From: an uncultured Alphaproteobacteria bacterium
Lineage (GTDB): Bacteria; Pseudomonadota; Alphaproteobacteria; CAAGCB01; CAG-977
Direction: 5' to 3'
Length of the DNA stretch: 52,789 nt
Assembly: GCA_944393745.1 (NCBI GenBank)
Contig: CALYBD010000014.1
Location: forward strand, 1 to 52,789
In this document: piece after piece, positions 1 to 8,465 of the stretch
Layout of the letters: each line of letters opens with the position of its first letter
Position numbering within the stretch: position 1 is the stretch's first letter
Made by a program: the position numbers and the translations under genes
The notes under the pieces: generated by a model
What the model saw: only the letters and a program-made list of their open reading frames with translations
What the model was told of the DNA's origin: nothing
Database searches by the model: none

Positions 1-220
1 GTACCGTCTGCCGAAGCGGGTTCAGCCGCGGGAGCCGGAACCGCAGGATCTGCAACAGGTGCCGGAGTACCGTCTGCCGAAGCGGGTTCAGCCGCGGGAG
101 CCGGAACCGCAGGATCTACGACAGGCGCCGGAGTGCCGTCTGCCGAAGCAGGTTCAGTCGCGGGAGCCGGAACCGCAGGATCTGCAACAGGTGCCGGAGT
201 GCCGTCCGCCGAAGCAGGTT
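1..220. repeat. 66-bp in-frame tandem repeat at contig start
   Basis: Units begin at 1, 67 and 133, with a degenerate partial fourth from 199. Each begins GTACCGTCTGCC or a close variant and encodes 22 residues of the Pro/Ala repeat on the minus strand. The unit copies differ by a few substitutions only (for example A/T at the TEP/AEP position). The contig starts inside this array, so the true copy number is unknown. Confidence 0.9.
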
Positions 221-647
221 CGGTTGCGGGGGTTACACTCTCCCGAACGGCTTGATCGGCCTGTTCCCTGGCTTGTTTATTCTTCTGGAAGCGTTCTTCT
301 TCTTCCATCTGCCATTTGACGCGATTTTGCGCATCTTGGCGCAAGCGCTCTTTCATTTCGTCACGTTCTTTTGCGTGACGCATCTTTAAATCCATTTTAT
401 TTTTTAATGTATCCAAGTCAAATTGGCGTATTTCATCGGCTTGTCTGATTAACAAAGCGCGCATTTCTTCGGGTAAAGCAAGACGTGCGGATATTTTCTG
501 AATTTTTTCCTGAAAAATCTCGTTAATCTGTTCATTATTCAGCTGGAATTCCGATTGCATGATCTGTTCGGAAGAAACGTCTTCGGCGTATGACGAAGCG
601 GCAGACAAAAACATTATTCCACAAAAGATCGAAACAATTTTAAACAT
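1..647 (-). CDS. Exported Pro/Ala-repeat protein, C-terminus beyond window
   Basis: The frame is open from an ATG at 647 to the window edge, so the 3' end is missing. A GGGAGG ribosome site lies just upstream. Residues 1-21 form a signal peptide (MFKIVSIFCGIMFL, then SYA before the mature end). Residues 22-135 are highly charged and probably helical, rich in Lys, Glu, Arg and Gln. From about residue 139 the protein is a tandem 22-residue repeat of the type TPAPVADPAVPAPA-TEPASADG. It follows the gene at 660-2063 by 12 bases on the same strand, so the two are probably co-transcribed. The family is not recognised; an envelope-spanning or cell-wall role would fit Pro/Ala linkers, but that is inference. 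Confidence 0.8.
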   Translation of the reverse strand, partial: MFKIVSIFCGIMFLSAASSYAEDVSSEQIMQSEFQLNNEQINEIFQEKIQKISARLALPEEMRALLIRQADEIRQFDLDTLKNKMDLKMRHAKERDEMKERLRQDAQNRVKWQMEEEERFQKNKQAREQADQAVRESVTPATEPASADGTPAPVADPAVPAPATEPASADGTPAPVVDPAVPAPAAEPASADGTPAPVADPAVPAPAAEPASADG

Positions 648-659
648 AGCGTTCCTCCC

Positions 660-2063
660 CTATTCCAACCCCACACGGTTCAATTCTATCCCCTCCAACT
701 GCAGCAAATAAAGCAATTCCGCCAGCAATTCACGTTCATTTTCATGCAACACGCCGTCCGACAGCATCAATTGTAAAAAGGTATGCACAAACAATAACAC
801 GGTATCCTGCGGCTGCTTGACCACGATTTCGATCGCTTCAAAAAAGCTCTGTTCATCGGGAACAAGCATTGAAATATAATCCAACATTTCCCGTTCGTCA
901 AAATCAATAGTCGAACAACGCTGTAAAACATATGCCGACATCAATTCATTTTCTTCATCACTTTTGTTAAGGTCGGCACGGGCAACAAAAGCCAATGCGG
1001 CCAGATCATAACGAACAACCGATAATGCCTGGGCAAAACCGGGACTGGAAGAATCATCGTTTCCGGCCAACCCCGCAATATGATACAGCAAAAATTCCCG
1101 CGGGTTTTCACAGGCAGACATTGTATGCAACTGATACAGGCGAATTCCTCTGGAAAAAGGAATCAGGCGCGGCGCCGAAATATCATGACAAAAAGCATCA
1201 ATCAAAATATCCCCGCCGCGGGCAAACAAACGGCGAATCGTAATAATCCGATCAACCATTTGTCCGTCTTCGTCCCAATAAATAAAGCCGACCGCGACAG
1301 ACAAGGCCGAAGCAATCGTTCCGTCCGGCAGCCCCGAATCAAGCGGCGCAAAAAGTTCGGGAGCCTTTTCTATTTCATCAGAAAGGTCCGAAAACTCCTT
1401 TTGTTCCGGCGGTTCGGGCAGCGTATCCGGTAACGGCAGCTGTTCCGCAAAAGGCAGTTGTTCCGATACCGGCGCGGTTTGTGATTCGGTTAAACGCTTT
1501 ACGGATTCCGAAAATGAAAAAGACTCCGATCGGGGTTCATCTTCCCGGGGAATTGAATCAAAAACACCCGGTTCTTCCTGCGGATAATCCGAAAACAAAT
1601 CTTCCGCATCAAATGAAAGATCTTCGGTTTCTTCTTCCTGAACCGATATGCCGCGCAGTTTTTGAATTTTTTCTGCCTGTTGTTTCTTTTCGGCCGCGGA
1701 CAGTTCCGGTTTATCAGGTAATTTTTGTTCAACCGGTTCGGATTCGCCCTTTAAAACTTCTTCTTTTTCCGTGTTTGAAAACAGACGGGAAAAGAATCCT
1801 TTCTTTTTTTCGGCGGCTTCCCGTTTTGCTTGTTCAAGTTTGGCGATTTCTTTTTTTATTTCTTCCGGCGGAATATAACGCCCGTCAATTTGGGAATGGC
1901 GCCGTTCTTTTTTTATCGGGCGGGACACCGTTCGTGCCTGCGCACGCGCCAGATCCGTCTGTTTTTGGCGTTCCAGCTCTTCTTTCGAATCAAAAATATC
2001 GTCCGTTGAATCGTTGTCCGAATCAAAATCCGGCTGATCGATATATTCCTGCAATCGTCCCAT
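660..2063 (-). CDS. WYL-like plus TerB-like domain protein with long disordered linker
   Basis: A 467-residue soluble protein. I prefer the ATG at 2063 (MGRLQEYIDQPDF), which has GGAAGG just before it; the in-frame ATG at 2105 has no ribosome site. Residues 1-235 are very acidic and low in complexity, with runs of Glu, Lys, Pro and Ser, and look disordered. Residues about 250-330 hold a WYL-like fold: a strand ending VDRIITIRRLF, then IDAFCHDISAPRLIPFSRI and LYQL. Residues 340-460 are helical with D-G-V-L-H-E-N-E-R, typical of TerB/DjlA-like acidic helical domains. WYL domains often bind ligands or nucleic acid; the function here is unknown. Followed after 12 bases by the repeat-rich exported protein on the same strand. 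Confidence 0.75.
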   Translation of the reverse strand: MGRLQEYIDQPDFDSDNDSTDDIFDSKEELERQKQTDLARAQARTVSRPIKKERRHSQIDGRYIPPEEIKKEIAKLEQAKREAAEKKKGFFSRLFSNTEKEEVLKGESEPVEQKLPDKPELSAAEKKQQAEKIQKLRGISVQEEETEDLSFDAEDLFSDYPQEEPGVFDSIPREDEPRSESFSFSESVKRLTESQTAPVSEQLPFAEQLPLPDTLPEPPEQKEFSDLSDEIEKAPELFAPLDSGLPDGTIASALSVAVGFIYWDEDGQMVDRIITIRRLFARGGDILIDAFCHDISAPRLIPFSRGIRLYQLHTMSACENPREFLLYHIAGLAGNDDSSSPGFAQALSVVRYDLAALAFVARADLNKSDEENELMSAYVLQRCSTIDFDEREMLDYISMLVPDEQSFFEAIEIVVKQPQDTVLLFVHTFLQLMLSDGVLHENERELLAELLYLLQLEGIELNRVGLE

Positions 2064-2146
2064 GGGCCTTCCGAATAAAATTTTTCTTCTTAGTATTTTA
2101 TACATAAAAAGAAATTAAAATAACTTAAATAATTACGGGTAAAAAA

Positions 2147-2746
2147 ATGCATATCGATTTTATTTTGGATATCGGCTGTTTGTGGTCATATATTACATGG
2201 TGTCATTTGCGAACAGCCTTAAAAAGTTTTCCGCCGTGTTTTGATATTACGCCTTTTTTTTATTCTCCGATTCCTTTTTTCCCGGGCCTTTCCGTCAATC
2301 CGGCCGATCGTGCCCGTCTGATCCGCGACAGAGCCGAACCGATTTTACGTCAATCCGGCATATACGTCTGTTTTGAACGCCTGCCCGATTTACCCGAAGA
2401 TGTTTCTTTGCCCTGTCGTTTAATTCTTGACGCCTTTAAAAATCAAAAAGGAAACGATGTCCTGAGCGATGTTTTCGAATCCTATTTTACTTTCGGCGAA
2501 AATATCTGTGAAAAGAACGTTTTAACCAAAATCGCAAACAACCGCGGATTGTCAGATGCATTCCTGAACACGCCGTTGCCGGAAAATTTTCCTTTGTTAA
2601 AAACAAAAGAACTGCCCAGAGCCCTGCCCTGCCTGATTTTTGACCGTAAAACAATCATTTTCGGCGAACAAAGCGTTCCGTGTTTAAAAAACATGCTCTC
2701 CGTTGCTTTCTGTCTGCAGCGGGAAAAAGATTTCCGGAGGCAATAA
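2147..2746 (+). CDS. DsbA/FrnE-like thioredoxin-fold protein
   Basis: 199 residues, cytoplasmic (no signal peptide). The N-terminus MHIDFILDIGCLWSYITW matches the DsbA/FrnE/2-hydroxychromene isomerase pattern, in which a beta strand leads into a CPWC-type site; here the motif is C-L-W-S, so the second cysteine is replaced by serine. The middle is a helical insert (residues 60-145). Residues 165-190 (ALPCLIFDRKTIIFGEQSVP) match the late strand pair with a cis-Pro and the G-x-Q segment of the family. The CxxS site suggests an isomerase or glutathione-dependent role rather than a dithiol oxidase, which is inference. Divergent from the WYL/TerB-like gene with an 83-base gap between the preferred starts. 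Confidence 0.7.
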   Translation: MHIDFILDIGCLWSYITWCHLRTALKSFPPCFDITPFFYSPIPFFPGLSVNPADRARLIRDRAEPILRQSGIYVCFERLPDLPEDVSLPCRLILDAFKNQKGNDVLSDVFESYFTFGENICEKNVLTKIANNRGLSDAFLNTPLPENFPLLKTKELPRALPCLIFDRKTIIFGEQSVPCLKNMLSVAFCLQREKDFRRQ

Positions 2747-2808
2747 TTCAATTGAATTTCAACTTTTTTTTGATATAACCGTTTTTGATTTTTTTTAAGG
2801 AGGAAGCT

Positions 2809-4125
2809 ATGTCAAATCCTGCGCGTGCCTCATGGGGATCAAAACTGGGATTAATCCTGGCGTCTGCCGGTTCTGCCATCGGATTGGGGAATTTATGGCG
2901 TTTCCCTTACATTGCGGCCGAAAACGGCGGCGGTTCGTTTTTGTTTATTTATCTGCTTTGCACTTTCAGTGTCGGCATTACGCTTCTTTTTGCCGAATCG
3001 GCGCTGGGGGTAAAAACAAAATCAGATCCGGCCGGCGCGTTTGCCTGGATTAATCCGCATCTGAAATTTATCGGAACGTTGGGCGTTTTTACCAGCGCCA
3101 TCATCGTACCGTACTACAGCGTTGTCGGCGGGTGGATTATTGCCTATATCGCAAAATCTTTTTGCATGGCGGATATCGGCAATTTTGAAACCCACTTTTC
3201 AGAATTCATCGCTTCCCCCGTTTCTCCGGTTTTATACTTTTATGCGTATATGCTGGCAACGGCGGCTGTCGTCTATATGGGCATTGAACACGGCATTGAA
3301 AAATTCTGCAAATGGATGATGCCGCTGTTATTTTTGCTGCTGCTGGTTTTAATGTTGCGCGTTCTGACTTTGGAAAATGCCTGGGAAGGCGTTAAATTCT
3401 TTTTCCTGCCCGATTTTTCAAAAATAACCGCGGAATCCTGGCTGGACGCCATGGGGCAGGTCTTCTTTTCCATTTCCGTCGGCATGGGGATTTACATTAC
3501 TTACGGATCCTATGTAAAAGACGATACGATCAGCATCAGCAAAACCATGTGGCCGGTCGCCGTATTGGACGTCTCCGTTTCTTTGCTGACCGGCCTGACG
3601 ATTTTCCCGGCCGTTTTTGCTTTCGGGCTGCCGATGAATGCGGGACCGTCCTTAACTTTCATCACGCTGCCGGCCATTTTTGCCGATATTCCGCTCGGTA
3701 CTTTTTTCGGCATTGTCTTTTTTGTCATTCTGCTGGGCGCCGCCATTACTTCGTCAATTTCGTTGATGGAAGTCGTTACGACATTCTTATGCGACCAGTT
3801 TAAAATGACGCGCAAAAAAGCCGTTGCGGCCTATACGGCCTTATGCCTGGTGACGGGGACTCTTGTTTCTTTGTCGTTCGGCAAACTCAGCGGCTTTAAA
3901 ATCGGCGGCAAAATTCTGTTCGACCAGTTTGACTTTTTGGCCTCAAATATTTTATTGCCGGTAGGCGGACTGCTGACCAGCATAGCCATCGGCTGGATTT
4001 TGGGCCCCGAAAAACTGGTCGTTTTCAAAAACAAAATTCTGCAGCGCTGTTTTGAATTCTGCGTTAAATGGCTGGCGCCCGTCAGCGTGCTGGCTATTTT
4101 ATTAAACGCTCTGGGCGTTATTTAG
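2809..4125 (+). CDS. Sodium-dependent transporter, NSS/SLC6 family
   Basis: 438 residues from the ATG at 2809, which sits 4 bases after AAGGAGGAAG; the frame extends upstream but without a better start. The N-terminus has the family signature GSKLGLILASAGSAIGLGN followed by WRFPY, the unwound TM1 that binds sodium and substrate. About 11 to 12 hydrophobic helices follow, including TM6-like FSISVGMGIYITYGSY. The family imports amino acids or related amines with sodium in the inner membrane, in the LeuT/MhsT style; the substrate cannot be read from sequence. Its 3' end overlaps the convergent ClC gene by 8 bases. Confidence 0.92.
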   Translation: MSNPARASWGSKLGLILASAGSAIGLGNLWRFPYIAAENGGGSFLFIYLLCTFSVGITLLFAESALGVKTKSDPAGAFAWINPHLKFIGTLGVFTSAIIVPYYSVVGGWIIAYIAKSFCMADIGNFETHFSEFIASPVSPVLYFYAYMLATAAVVYMGIEHGIEKFCKWMMPLLFLLLLVLMLRVLTLENAWEGVKFFFLPDFSKITAESWLDAMGQVFFSISVGMGIYITYGSYVKDDTISISKTMWPVAVLDVSVSLLTGLTIFPAVFAFGLPMNAGPSLTFITLPAIFADIPLGTFFGIVFFVILLGAAITSSISLMEVVTTFLCDQFKMTRKKAVAAYTALCLVTGTLVSLSFGKLSGFKIGGKILFDQFDFLASNILLPVGGLLTSIAIGWILGPEKLVVFKNKILQRCFEFCVKWLAPVSVLAILLNALGVI

Positions 4126-5452
4126 CATTCTTTTTGCGCCGAAAAATTCGTTTCTTATGAAAAACCCTTTTGGGGCGAACTTTCCAGCTGCGGCGATCAG
4201 TCGGATCAGCCAGAATAAAATTGTCTGATTTCGGCTGAACCAGAATTTGCGTCGGATATAAACTGCGCTGTCCCGTCAGCATATAACAAATAATGCAGAC
4301 CGTTCCGGCATAAGGGGCAATTTCATGGCCGAACAACTCTACGGCCATAAACGTTGCCGCCAACGGCGTATTAACGGCGCCCGCGATACAGGCGACAAAA
4401 CCCAACGCGCCAAAAAAGCCGATGTCCAGACCGAAAACCCCGGCAAACAGACTGCCGGCCGCCGCCCCAACATAAAAAGTCGGTGTCAGAATGCCGCCCG
4501 ATCCGCCACCCGACAACGTCACTGCCAGCAAAACGGACTTAAGCAAAAAAGCGTACCACGGCTGTTGCTGACCGGATAAGATATGTTGCAGTCCTGATTC
4601 CCCCGTTCCCAGAAATTGATCGCCCCATACGGCGGCGGCTGTCAGCAAAATCCCAGAAGAAATAAAGCTTTTTATATAAAGAGGCAGAGTCGTTTTTTGA
4701 AAACATTTCGAAATAAAATGAATCGATTCAACATGATAAATACAGACAAAACTGAAAAAAACGGCAGCGGCGATACTCCAGCAGAAAACAGTCAAAGAAA
4801 GCGGCGGAATCATAACGGCAGGGACGCCATAAGATACACCCAGCGCCACGCAAACAAAATAAGAGGAAATGCTGCTGATAACGGCCGGCAGCAACAAAGG
4901 ATAAAAGAAATCGCCGACAAACAGCACTTCCACGCCGAAAACGGCGCCGCCGATCGGTGCGCCGAGCACGGCAGACAAAGCCGCGCAAACACCGCAGACG
5001 ACAAGCTTTTTGCGTTCCTGTTCGGAAAAGCGCAGCCAGATCGCCAATGCCGATGTAAAACCGGCGCCGATTTGTACGCTGGGGCCTTCCGTTCCGACAA
5101 CACCGCCCGGCGTCAACGTAAAAAGTGTTGATAATATCTTGGCCGGCACAACCAAAAACGGAATGCGCGAAGCCCGATAATGAATCGCGGAAATAACTTT
5201 ATCCGTCCCGTGTCCCGCCGCTGCCGGCGCAATCAGACGTACACTGACAATGCTGGCCAGCAATCCGACGGGAATCAGCGCATAACGCCAGTCCGGCAAA
5301 GCCGATACAAACCGGATACACGTTTGCAGCAACAGTAAAAATCCGGCGATCAATCCTCCTGTCAAAGCTCCGGCAACAAGGGATAACAACAACCACTTCA
5401 AAACATAACTTAAAAGAATTTCTTCGTTTTTTATTTCTTGAATCGGACTCAT
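4118..5452 (-). CDS. ClC-family chloride channel or H+/Cl- antiporter
   Basis: 444 residues with the three ClC signature regions in order: GHGTDKV (normally GSGIP or GHGVP), GTEGPSVQIGAG with the gating glutamate, and GGGSGGILTP TF (GxFxP region), then AVELFG and the C-terminal helices. No CBS domains are present, so it is a short ClC. The C-terminus is a basic tail. Members move chloride, fluoride or other anions, either as channels or as proton-coupled exchangers, in the inner membrane. The glutamate of GxEGP is kept, which fits an exchanger or gated channel. It converges on the NSS gene with an 8-base overlap. Confidence 0.92.
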   Translation of the reverse strand: MSPIQEIKNEEILLSYVLKWLLLSLVAGALTGGLIAGFLLLLQTCIRFVSALPDWRYALIPVGLLASIVSVRLIAPAAAGHGTDKVISAIHYRASRIPFLVVPAKILSTLFTLTPGGVVGTEGPSVQIGAGFTSALAIWLRFSEQERKKLVVCGVCAALSAVLGAPIGGAVFGVEVLFVGDFFYPLLLPAVISSISSYFVCVALGVSYGVPAVMIPPLSLTVFCWSIAAAVFFSFVCIYHVESIHFISKCFQKTTLPLYIKSFISSGILLTAAAVWGDQFLGTGESGLQHILSGQQQPWYAFLLKSVLLAVTLSGGGSGGILTPTFYVGAAAGSLFAGVFGLDIGFFGALGFVACIAGAVNTPLAATFMAVELFGHEIAPYAGTVCIICYMLTGQRSLYPTQILVQPKSDNFILADPTDRRSWKVRPKRVFHKKRIFRRKKNAK

Positions 5453-5517
5453 TTTTCATACAGCCTTTCGGACAGACTGATCGCTGTCCGGCAGATTAGT
5501 TTCAGCTATAAAATTTT

Positions 5518-5536
5518 CACAATGATTATCACAAAA
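5518..5536. promoter_or_regulatory. Fur/PerR-like palindrome before glutathione peroxidase
   Basis: CACAATGATTATCACAAAA carries a TGAT-T-ATCA core that resembles the Fur-family 7-1-7 inverted repeat. It lies about 70 bases upstream of the peroxidase start, in the divergent region shared with the ClC gene. One site only, so this is weak evidence. Confidence 0.3.
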
Positions 5537-5607
5537 GAGATGTTTATCAACACCGTTAAAAGAAATATTATAAACACCACAAAAAAATCTGTCAGGAGAA
5601 TCCGAAC

Positions 5608-6084
5608 ATGACCATTTATGATTTTTCGATGTTAAAAGCAGACGGTACTTATCAGCCTTTATCAGACTATCGCGGCAAAACGGTTTTAATCGTCAACACG
5701 GCCAGTAAATGCGGCTTTACGAAACAATTCGCGGGTCTGGAGGCTCTGTATAAAAAATTCAAAGACAAAGGCTTTGTTATTCTGGCGTTTCCCTGCAATC
5801 AATTTTTAAAGCAGGATCCCGGCACAAACGAAGAAATACAGAATTTCTGCAAAGTCAATTTCGGCGTCACTTTTCCCGTTTTTGCCAAAATCGACGTCCG
5901 CGGCAAAACGCAAAATCCGCTTTACAACTACCTGACAAAAGAATCCGGGCCGGATTTCAAAGGCGCGATCAAATGGAATTTTACAAAATTCCTGATCAAC
6001 AAAGACGGCGAAATCGTCAAACGCTATGCCCCGCCCGTCACGCCCGAAGAAATCGTCGACGATATTGCCCGGCTGGTCGGATAG
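5608..6084 (+). CDS. Glutathione peroxidase family protein
   Basis: 158 residues, the normal length for bacterial thiol peroxidases of the GPx family. The catalytic cysteine is Cys35 in VNTASKCGFT (selenocysteine in vertebrate GPx). The partner residues are present: Gln in FPCNQF and Trp-Asn in IKWNFTKFLI. A second cysteine in PCNQF is also kept, and Cys at NFCKVNFG could be the resolving residue of thioredoxin-dependent enzymes. It reduces hydrogen peroxide and lipid hydroperoxides in the cytoplasm. The start follows AGGAGA at a normal distance. Monocistronic, with a Fur-like palindrome upstream. Confidence 0.95.
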   Translation: MTIYDFSMLKADGTYQPLSDYRGKTVLIVNTASKCGFTKQFAGLEALYKKFKDKGFVILAFPCNQFLKQDPGTNEEIQNFCKVNFGVTFPVFAKIDVRGKTQNPLYNYLTKESGPDFKGAIKWNFTKFLINKDGEIVKRYAPPVTPEEIVDDIARLVG

Positions 6085-6102
6085 GCCTTTTTTCCGAAAT
6101 TG

Positions 6103-6132
6103 TTGACAAAATTTACGCAAAGCCTCTATCTT
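6103..6132 (+). promoter_or_regulatory. Sigma70-type promoter before broken HEARH gene
   Basis: TTGACA (6103-6108), an 18-base spacer and TATCTT (6127-6132). The intact paralogue at 7296 has a matching TTGACA at 7235, so the promoter seems to have been duplicated with the gene. Confidence 0.5.
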
Positions 6133-6191
6133 ATCTGCTTCAACACTACAGCGGAAATATAAGCGATACCCTTTCTATCCGATATTTTTAA

Positions 6192-7218
6192 AAAGTCTTC
6201 AGTAAAACAGCCCCTCTGAAAATTATAATTCGCGGGGTAAATGTTTGTGTTTCCGCCGAAGAAAAGCCTTTTGTCGAAGAATTGTTTTCTTCTTTGGCCG
6301 TGATTCCGACCGGACGCCGAGCCATTGAGGACATGAAAAAATATAAAACGGAATTTCTGTTGGAAGCCTCAATGGGAACGGCCGGCGATTGTTTTGAACC
6401 CGAAAACAATAAAGTCGTCATGGCAAAATCCATGGGTACGGATTTCATGCAGTTTGCTTTGGTGCACGAAGCGCGCCATCTGCTGCAAAACAATCAGGGC
6501 CGCCGTGAAGCCGAAGAACAAAATCTGGATTACGCATCACGCCTGATGATTAACCGCGCGACCGAAGCCGACGCGCAGACACAGGCTCTGCAAACCTGTT
6601 TGGAATGGCAGGCGCAAGGACATATCGGACTGATGAAATGTTTTGAAAAGTGTTATAAAACAATTACAGACGCCTACCACGAAAACAATTCCCTGTCTGA
6701 CCGAAGCCCCCCGCAAAGAACCTCTTGTTTCGTTAAAACCGGCTGAGATTGCGAAATTCTGCGGTGCGGATCGTGTTGAAAATTTTGAACGTTTTTTTAA
6801 CAGTCGGCAGGCCAGACACGTCAATTTAATGACCAAAACGGTTCTTGAATTTTATGACATCGTTTCAATGACCAAAGGAACGCCGCATGATTCGTCTTTG
6901 GATAATATTCCCGTCCGCGACTTAAAAGGTAATATCCGCGCTCAAATAGCCGCTGAAAAATTTTTGTACCGGGCGAGCAATGATTTTGCCCCGTCGACGA
7001 CCAAAGAACCGGTCAAAAGAAATATTCTAAAAGCTCTTTCTTCCGCCGTCAAAGCGATTGACGACATCAATTACGCCGCGGCAAAAGGTAAAAGGGATTC
7101 AAAGGCTGAAGCCGTTCTGCGGGCCGGCAAAGAACGCGCCGGAAAAGCTGCCGCGGAAAAGCCCGTCAAAGCGTTTTTATCGGCATGGCTTTCTTCTCAG
7201 CGTTATGAATTCTCTTGA
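6192..7218 (+). pseudogene. Broken paralogue of the downstream HEARH putative metallopeptidase
   Basis: The frame can be followed from 6192 (a stop TAA is directly upstream, no ATG) through KTAPLKIIIRGVNV and the intact HEARH motif (ALVHEARHLLQNN) to a stop at 6746. Near 6700, after NNSLS, there is a small insertion that shifts the frame and a deletion of about 30 codons compared with the intact copy. The remainder (EAPRKEPLVSLKPAEI onward) continues in another frame to 7218, and the C-terminal tail is also altered. Loss of the start codon, a frameshift and an internal deletion together mark it as a pseudogene. It still has a TTGACA promoter. Confidence 0.85.
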
Positions 7219-7234
7219 AATATTGCCAAAATTA

Positions 7235-7263
7235 TTGACAAAAACAGAAAAATATTTCATGAT
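7235..7263 (+). promoter_or_regulatory. Putative promoter of the intact HEARH gene
   Basis: TTGACA at 7235-7240, a 17-base spacer and CATGAT at 7258-7263, followed by a ribosome site AGAAGGA before the ATG at 7296. Confidence 0.45.
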
Positions 7264-7295
7264 GACGTTGTTGTTTTCTCAGAAGGACGAAACCC

Positions 7296-8432
7296 ATGTC
7301 ATTATTGAAAAAAGTTTTTAAAAAAACAGAGCCAGAGGAAAAGATTCAAAAGTTCAAAATTCACGGGGTAAATGTCAATGTTGTTCCCAGTGAAAAGAAA
7401 TTCGCCGAAGATTTATTCGATTCTTTAGCCTCGATTCCGACCGGACGTCAGGCAATCGAGGACATGAAAAAATACAAAGTTGATTTCTTTTTGGAAACGG
7501 CTTTGGGAACGGCAGGCGGTTATTTCGATCCTGAAAACAATCACATTGTCATGGCAAAATCTTTAGGCATGGACTTTATGGAATTTGCTTTGGTACACGA
7601 AGCGCGCCACCTGCTGCAAAACAATCAGGGACGCAATAAAGCCGAAGAACAAAATCTGGATTATGCGTCGCGCCTGATGATTAACCGCGCGACCGAAGCC
7701 GATGCGCAGACACAGGCGATAAAAGCCTGCAAAGAATGGGAAGCACAGGGACACGACGCGCCGATGAAACGTTTTGAAAAACATTATAAGCCGATCGTTG
7801 ACCGCTTTAATCAGTCCCATTCTTTATCCGAAGCCTTTAAAGGCTGGTACGATGACGAACGGATCAGCGCTTCTTATGAACAGGGATATGATGTTGAACC
7901 TGCCGTAAAATGTTTGTTCCGCCGGCCCGACACCCGCCCTTATGTTTCTTTAAAACCGGCGGATATCGCACAGTTTTGCGGCGCTGACCGCGTAGACGGC
8001 TTTGAAGATTTTATGGAAAGCAAACAAGCGCGCCAGGTACATTTGGCAACCAAAACCGTCCTGGAATTATATGATGCGGCCGCGACGGCACGAGGCGCAG
8101 AAGCAGATAAATCATTAAACGATGTTCCTGTACGCGATTTGAACGGAAATCCGGCAGCGCAAATGTATGCCGCCAAAAACATGAAAGAAACACGCGAAAT
8201 CGTACAATTCTGTATGCCGCTGGATCCGCGGAAAAGTGCTGTTTCCCGCTCTGTCCTGAATGCACTTAACGCCGTGGAACAAATCAATCAGGCTGCCGTT
8301 CAGAAGAAAAAGAATCCTAAAGCGGAAGCAGCCTTACAAGCGGAAAAGAAATCCGTACACGAAAAAATGCAGGCCCTGTCTGTAGACAACAGGCGTTTAA
8401 GGCAAATAGCCTTTCAAAAAGGCGGGCGCTGA
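7296..8432 (+). CDS. Putative zinc metallopeptidase (HEARH, DUF6782-like)
   Basis: 378 residues, no signal peptide. HEARH at residues 101-105 inside ALVHEARHLLQNN is an HExxH zinc site, and Glu134 in NRATEADAQ is a possible third ligand, as in gluzincin-like folds. Upstream, SIPTGRQAIEDMKKY and ALGTAGGYFDPENNHIVMAK look like the strands before the active helix. The C-terminal half (residues 200-378) is Ala/Lys-rich and helical. It resembles the family named DUF6782 (name from memory). It has an excellent ribosome site and a TTGACA promoter, and is the intact member of a tandem pair. Substrate unknown; a secreted effector or internal protease are both possible. Confidence 0.75.
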   Translation: MSLLKKVFKKTEPEEKIQKFKIHGVNVNVVPSEKKFAEDLFDSLASIPTGRQAIEDMKKYKVDFFLETALGTAGGYFDPENNHIVMAKSLGMDFMEFALVHEARHLLQNNQGRNKAEEQNLDYASRLMINRATEADAQTQAIKACKEWEAQGHDAPMKRFEKHYKPIVDRFNQSHSLSEAFKGWYDDERISASYEQGYDVEPAVKCLFRRPDTRPYVSLKPADIAQFCGADRVDGFEDFMESKQARQVHLATKTVLELYDAAATARGAEADKSLNDVPVRDLNGNPAAQMYAAKNMKETREIVQFCMPLDPRKSAVSRSVLNALNAVEQINQAAVQKKKNPKAEAALQAEKKSVHEKMQALSVDNRRLRQIAFQKGGR

Positions 8433-8438
8433 TAAAAG

Positions 8439-8465
8439 AAACTCCGCGATTGCGGAGTTTTTTTT
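8439..8465. terminator. Bidirectional terminator between HEARH gene and uvrA
   Basis: AAACTCCGC (8439-8447), loop GATT, GCGGAGTTT (8452-8460), followed by T residues on the plus strand. On the minus strand the same hairpin follows the uvrA stop and ends TTTCTTTT, so it can serve both convergent genes. Confidence 0.85.

Noticed and set aside
59-319. Plus-strand open frame over the 66-bp repeats
   Set aside because: It is the shadow of the minus-strand repeat protein, which has a signal peptide and ribosome site.
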